Shown here piece by piece: positions 34,622-37,935 of a stretch of 37,935 bases of DNA (positions are counted from its first letter, which is position 1; every line of letters begins with the position of its first letter). The notes under the pieces were generated by a model. It worked only from the letters and a program-made list of their open reading frames with translations. It had not been told where the DNA came from and ran no database searches. This stretch comes from Helicobacter valdiviensis (GTDB lineage: Bacteria; Campylobacterota; Campylobacteria; Campylobacterales; Helicobacteraceae), in contig NZ_NBIU01000021.1 of assembly GCF_003245365.1 (NCBI RefSeq), forward strand, positions 1 to 37,935, in the 5' to 3' direction. A program made the position numbers and the translations under genes.

Positions 34622-35998
34622 TTAAATTAAAATTTTAGTTTCTGGGTAAGCGATTCTAGTTTTCTTCTTAGCTACCACAATACTAAGTGCAAAAGCCAAA
34701 ACTCCAACCTTTCCTGAAAGCATTAAAAGAATGATGATGAATTTTCCCATAGAATCAAAATTTGCTGATAAGCTCAAAATCCCTCCATCTCCCATAGAAA
34801 GCCCAACCGTTCCAAATGCCGAACAAACCTCAAACAATAATGCCAAAAATCCACGACTTCCACCATTTTCAAACAAAGAAAGTATCATCACGCACACACT
34901 AATATACACCGAAGAAAGTGCTACAATCACAAAAGCACGGTTAATAGTATCTTGTGCTATAGTGCGATGGAACACAATAGCTTCTTTAGAGTTTCTTAAA
35001 ATACTAAAAGTATAAATAAACAAGATTGCAAAAGTAGTTACTTTAATCCCTCCTGCTGTTCCTCCAGGGGCTCCACCAATCACCATAAAAATAGATCCAA
35101 AAAACAAACTTGCATCTTGAAAAAGACTTAAATCTAGCGTATTAAATCCTGATGTTCTATAATTAACAGCGGCAAAATAAGAGCTTAAAATCTTTTGCCA
35201 CAAACTAAACTCACCAATACTTTTTGGATTTTTATACTCTAATAAAAATACTGATAAAAATGCAGTAATAATCAAAAAAGCAGTGGTAAGAAGCACAATT
35301 TTTGTATGAGTGGAGAGTTTTACATTTTTTCTTTTCAAACGATAATAGCATTCAAGCAAAACCAAATACCCAAGCCCTCCTGCAATAATAAGCGTAGTAA
35401 TGATAAGATTAATCGCTAAATCATCGCGGTATGCCATAAGCCCGCTTTCAAATACAGAAAACCCTGCATTATTAAACGCAGAAATACTATGAAAAATCCC
35501 AAGCCACAAAGCTTCTAAAAAAGGATATTCCAACATAAAACGCATTGTCAAAAGAAGCGCACCTACTGCCTCAATTAGCAACACTAAAATAAACATTTTT
35601 TTAATAAAACCTATTGTGCCTTGCATAGTTGGTAAAGAAAGATTGTCTTTGATTAATTGGCGGTTTTTATAATCAATCTTTTTACGCAAGAGCAAATACA
35701 CAAAGCTCGTAACGCTCATATACCCAAAACCACCAATTTGAATGATAGAAATCAAAACAAGTTGTCCAAAAAATGTAAAATCCGCCCCTGTATTTTTAAC
35801 AATAAGTCCTGTAACACTCACAGCAGAAGAAGCCATAAAAAACGCATCTATAAAATCTATTGTATTTTTATGCATAGGAGGCAAAATCAAAAGCACAGCA
35901 CCCAATAAAGCAATAAGTGTATAAGCAATTAATAAATATCTAGCATTATAACGATTCATAAAACTATAAAAACTCCTAAAAAAGCTATCATTATACAT
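34622..35998 (-). CDS. ktrB: Potassium uptake transmembrane subunit KtrB (TrkH family)
   Basis: A membrane K+ translocation subunit with the four selectivity-filter loops of the family: SVTGLIVKNTG, FNNAGFSVFESG, YRTSGFNTLD and FGTVGLSMGDGG. GGAPGGTAGGIKVTTFAI and the AKKKTR C-terminus are also typical. It works with KtrA. The start is uncertain. The frame opens at 36079, but that 27-residue leader has no ribosome binding site. Met at 35998 gives 458 residues (used here), and Met at 35959 lies 13 nt behind AGGAG with a TATAAT-like -10 just upstream, so it is also plausible. Confidence 0.9.
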   Translation of the reverse strand: MYNDSFFRSFYSFMNRYNARYLLIAYTLIALLGAVLLILPPMHKNTIDFIDAFFMASSAVSVTGLIVKNTGADFTFFGQLVLISIIQIGGFGYMSVTSFVYLLLRKKIDYKNRQLIKDNLSLPTMQGTIGFIKKMFILVLLIEAVGALLLTMRFMLEYPFLEALWLGIFHSISAFNNAGFSVFESGLMAYRDDLAINLIITTLIIAGGLGYLVLLECYYRLKRKNVKLSTHTKIVLLTTAFLIITAFLSVFLLEYKNPKSIGEFSLWQKILSSYFAAVNYRTSGFNTLDLSLFQDASLFFGSIFMVIGGAPGGTAGGIKVTTFAILFIYTFSILRNSKEAIVFHRTIAQDTINRAFVIVALSSVYISVCVMILSLFENGGSRGFLALLFEVCSAFGTVGLSMGDGGILSLSANFDSMGKFIIILLMLSGKVGVLAFALSIVVAKKKTRIAYPETKILI

Positions 35999-36079
35999 TA
36001 ATTTTTTATTTTTAAACTTAAAAATAAAAGCCAAAAAGTGCTTTACTTTTATAGTGCCACTTTTCAAAATCAAAGTCAT

Positions 36080-36230
36080 TTTACACTAAAAATTAAGTGC
36101 TACTTTTTCCACCTTGATCTCTAACACAAACAATCTTTTGTTGCTCTTATTTCTCCTTCTGCTTTAAAATCTTTTTCTTAGCTTTTAAAATTTTATACTT
36201 AATACTTTTACAAACAAACAAGGAGCATTT
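36080..36230. other. Stretch upstream of ktrB and of the repressor remnant
   Basis: AT-rich, no coding frame. It would contain the ktrB promoter leftward and the promoter of the dead repressor rightward; neither can be fixed. Confidence 0.35.
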
Positions 36231-36378
36231 ATGCAACTCTAAAAACATTCTAAGCCTACATTATCACAAGGAATAAATTATAGAAAATTAAAGACATTCT
36301 AGCAAGTGAGGAAATAAGAAATCCAAGTGCTAAAGAAATTACAAAAAGCCAGAAATAAATCCTAACACCTTAATTAAA
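36231..36378 (+). pseudogene. Decayed CI-type repressor (copy of the gene at 1-203)
   Basis: AAGGAG (36220-36225) precedes ATGCAA at 36231, but the frame stops after three codons. From 36283 the DNA clearly matches the left-edge repressor: GAAAATTAAAGACATTCTAG against GAAAAGTTAAAAGATATTCT, the shared blocks ATTCTAGCAAGTGAGG, AAGTGCTAAAGAA and AATAAATCCT, then AACACCTT against ATACTTTT. Two single-base losses in the A-rich part destroy the frame. Similarity ends at the 3' end of the convergent immA-like gene. This is a relic of the same helix-turn-helix family. Confidence 0.8.
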
Positions 36379-36925
36379 AAGGAAATTTATAATCAAATGC
36401 AATAAGACCTAAATTTTTAAGCCTATGAAATACAGCCTGTTTTGAAACTTCAAATTTTGCCGCAATCATCTCTATGGCTTCTTTCGCACTTAGATTTGAT
36501 TTCTTTTCTCTGCACTCACCAATAAAGTCTTCTACTTGCTTGAGAGGCATTAATAATTGTGCTGCAAATTGATTGGCTTTTGTCTCTTTGCCACCATAAG
36601 TATTGGTTCTATAAAGTGTCTCGTATCTATCAATAATTGGATTGTCAATGCTTGGTAAAATATCATTAGCCAGATGTCCAAGCTCATGTGCTAAAGTAAA
36701 TCGCTGTCTTGTTTCACTCTTGATTGGATTAATCCAAATAACAGGCTCCCCTTCATCATTAACACTTATTTGTCCTTCTGTATCTAATTTATCAAAATCA
36801 AGTGTTGTTAATACTTTTATATTAAGCTTTCTAGCAATATCAAAGGGATTAAAAGGTGCTTCTTTTAATTCTAGCATTTCTAAGATTTCATAAGGAGTTT
36901 TATTTTTGATTTCTTTATATTTCAT
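36374..36925 (-). CDS. ImmA/IrrE-family metallopeptidase
   Basis: A 183-residue zinc peptidase. The HExxH motif is His80-Glu81-x-x-His84 in FTLAHELGHLAND, and the third ligand is probably Glu114 in KETKANQFAAQLLMP, the usual ImmA pattern. The C-terminal 40 residues (SAKEAIEMIAAKFEVSKQAVFHRLKNLG) form a helix-turn-helix-like tail. ImmA proteases cleave phage or mobile-element repressors, which normally lie next door. Here no intact HTH repressor is adjacent; only a dead one (36231-36378) is. The start overlaps the upstream small membrane gene by ATGA (36922-36925). Confidence 0.88.
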   Translation of the reverse strand: MKYKEIKNKTPYEILEMLELKEAPFNPFDIARKLNIKVLTTLDFDKLDTEGQISVNDEGEPVIWINPIKSETRQRFTLAHELGHLANDILPSIDNPIIDRYETLYRTNTYGGKETKANQFAAQLLMPLKQVEDFIGECREKKSNLSAKEAIEMIAAKFEVSKQAVFHRLKNLGLIAFDYKFPF

Positions 36926-37257
36926 TGCAATCCCTTAATATTTGATTTTTCTTGAATATCTTCAGATATTCTATCCATCTTATCACTGATGTGTATATCG
37001 ACCATTCTTTCAAATTCTTCACTGAAATTTTTATCTTTTAGAATTTTATTAATTAATTCATTCCTTAAAGTTTCATTTTGCTCTATTTTATCTAAAAAAT
37101 GATTTGCACTTTCTTGGATGAGTTTCTTTTTATCTCTATTAAAATAATAAGTAATGATAATTGTAATAACAGCCGTAATAACAGTGGCTATTCCAACAAA
37201 TGCTGCTGCCCATGTCAATTGTGCACTTGCCAAAGATAAAATTTGTGAACTGTCCAA
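36922..37257 (-). CDS. Small membrane coiled-coil protein upstream of ImmA-like peptidase
   Basis: A 111-residue protein I do not recognise. Residues 15-38 (TWAAAFVGIATVITAVITIIITYYF) are one membrane helix with a positive NRDKKK stretch right after it, so the C-terminal part should be cytosolic. Residues 45-105 are charged and helix-forming (LDKIEQNETLRNELINKILKD...FERMVDIHISDKMDRISEDI), probably coiled coil. Coupling to the peptidase by a 4-nt overlap suggests a shared function, perhaps anchoring or being cut by it. This is inference. Confidence 0.65.
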   Translation of the reverse strand: MDSSQILSLASAQLTWAAAFVGIATVITAVITIIITYYFNRDKKKLIQESANHFLDKIEQNETLRNELINKILKDKNFSEEFERMVDIHISDKMDRISEDIQEKSNIKGLQ

Positions 37258-37284
37258 AAATATATCTCCTCAATAAAAACCCAT

Positions 37285-37560
37285 TCAACTTTGATATTTT
37301 TCTAGAATTTTACTTTGAAACTTATAAAACATAAACATTTTTAAAGATTTTATCAAAAACTCATCACTAAAAGTTCCTTTTACTCTTTGAGAATATTTAA
37401 CCTTTAGCTCTTCAATATTAAACTTCTTACAACCAACTCACAATCATTATAGCTTTTATTAATATCTTTTAGAGTTTCACATAAAAGCCATACTGTTAAT
37501 CTAAACTCCTATGTCTTAATAACAAAATTCTACTCTAGCATATGGCAGCTTTAAAGCAAA
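37285..37560 (-). pseudogene. Broken coding sequence of unknown family
   Basis: Three adjoining minus-strand frames read like one protein. The first, near 37560-37525, is LPYARVEFCY then stop. The second (37508-37404) is EFRLTVWLLCETLKDINKSY, then NDCELVVRS before TAA. The third (37428-37285) is KKFNIEELKVKYSQRVKGTF, SDEFLIKSLKMFMFYKF, QSKILEKYQS then TGA. Each has natural residue content and they abut where a one-base shift would join them (near 37425). No family is recognised and no start is seen. It may be the end of a gene that once preceded the membrane/peptidase pair. Confidence 0.4.
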
Positions 37561-37770
37561 ACTTCTATTTTCAATGCATTCCCTTTAGTCTTTTCAGAAG
37601 CTTCTTATTTTACTTCTTGCAACAACAATAAAATAATATAAATTACATTGGCCTTTTAAATACTTTACAACAACAAAGAAAAGATTATAAGCGAAATTAT
37701 TAAATTTTTAGAAGTTAAAAGGTTACAAGAATTAAATAAATTCTAGTAGTTACGGCATAGAATAAGAGTT
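37561..37770. other. Gene-poor stretch, possible plus-strand remnant
   Basis: No intact gene. A short plus-strand frame (about 37665-37746) reads NKEKIISEIIKFLEVKRLQE, then LNKF and TAG, without a start; it could be the tail of a lost gene, but the evidence is thin. Confidence 0.3.
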
Positions 37771-37833
37771 TTAAAGGGTTTTTCAAGAGGTTAGCAACCT
37801 TTATGGGTTGTGCCTCTTGTAAAAATCCTTTAA
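37771..37833. ncRNA. Long stable hairpin, candidate structured RNA or element end
   Basis: A 63-nt hairpin: TTAAAGGGTTTTT (37771-37783) pairs with AAAAATCCTTTAA (37821-37833) with one G-T wobble; CAAGAGG (37784-37790) pairs with CCTCTTG (37813-37819), with a single unpaired T at 37820; CAACC (37795-37799) pairs with GGTTG (37806-37810) around a TTTATG loop. In total 25 pairs with only one small internal loop. No gene overlaps it and neither strand shows an A/T-only stem. It could be a small RNA, a leader structure or a mobile-element end; strand is undecided. Confidence 0.45.
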
Positions 37834-37935
37834 TCTATTATTATCTGTCTTGAATACGAATTTCCTCTATATTCTTTGTGCCATACAAGGATTGTTTGTC
37901 TTAAAGTTCTCACTCACCACACAAGTTCTTTGGTT
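37834..37935. other. Right edge, nothing recognised
   Basis: About 100 nt with no frame, repeat or clear motif. A gene may begin beyond the window. Confidence 0.3.

Noticed and set aside
1-37935. CRISPR array
   Set aside because: No regularly spaced identical repeats of 25-40 nt are visible; the repeats near 6 kb are degenerate and irregular.
1-37935. Intact insertion sequence or integrase
   Set aside because: No transposase or integrase signature is present; only small decayed repeats and gene remnants are seen.

Overview
The window looks like a chromosomal segment of a low-GC Campylobacterota species, most likely a Helicobacter of the enterohepatic (non-pylori) kind. This rests on gene families and gene order: tig-clpP-def-comM, livKHMGF, a CfrA-like TonB receptor, bamD-lon, fliW, ktrAB and a paired SMR exporter. 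It also rests on strong A/T bias and Helicobacter-style promoters. No species name can be proven from the sequence alone.

Layout. 1-2935 is an accessory patch: the start of a CI/S24-type repressor running off the left edge, an orphan PD-(D/E)XK endonuclease-like gene, and two tandem DUF3137-like membrane proteins, one truncated. 2979-5868 is an iron-uptake unit: a PepSY-type membrane protein and a TonB-dependent receptor with two Fur-box-like sites upstream. 5870-7279 has no genes and carries decayed dispersed repeats. 7280-12382 is a protein-quality-control operon read leftward (tig, clpP, a degenerate GGDEF protein, def, comM). 12499-17191 is a complete branched-chain amino acid ABC importer (livKHMGF). 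17667-20057 is a metal-sensing ArsR/SmtB regulator with its operator and a CadA/ZntA-type ATPase. 20411-22353 is an operon of a TauD/AsnO-like Fe(II)/2-oxoglutarate oxygenase, broken by an 8-A tract, plus the AzlC/AzlD amino acid exporter. 22714-23072 is a frameshifted DUF805 gene. 23106-27833 holds ilvD, an SMR pair, miaA, proC and fliW, all leftward. 28053-31138 is bamD-lon. Then come tRNA-Glu, queF, hom and yraN (rightward) and the ktrA/ktrB potassium uptake pair (leftward). 36231-37935 is a second accessory patch: a decayed copy of the repressor seen at the left edge, an ImmA/IrrE metallopeptidase overlapping a small membrane coiled-coil gene, a broken unknown gene and a strong long hairpin.

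Themes. Branched-chain amino acid handling recurs: import by Liv, synthesis by IlvD, probable export by AzlCD. Several genes show decay (the oxygenase, DUF805, the right-hand repressor copy, the shortened DUF3137 copy, the minus-strand remnant near 37.4 kb), some at homopolymers or direct repeats. The best candidates for something undescribed are the oxygenase-AzlCD cassette, the HTH-less ImmA/membrane-protein pair beside a dead repressor, the in-frame palindromic insert in ilvD, and the hairpin at 37771-37833. Coordinates of genes include the stop codon. Several starts were moved to the best ribosome binding site.
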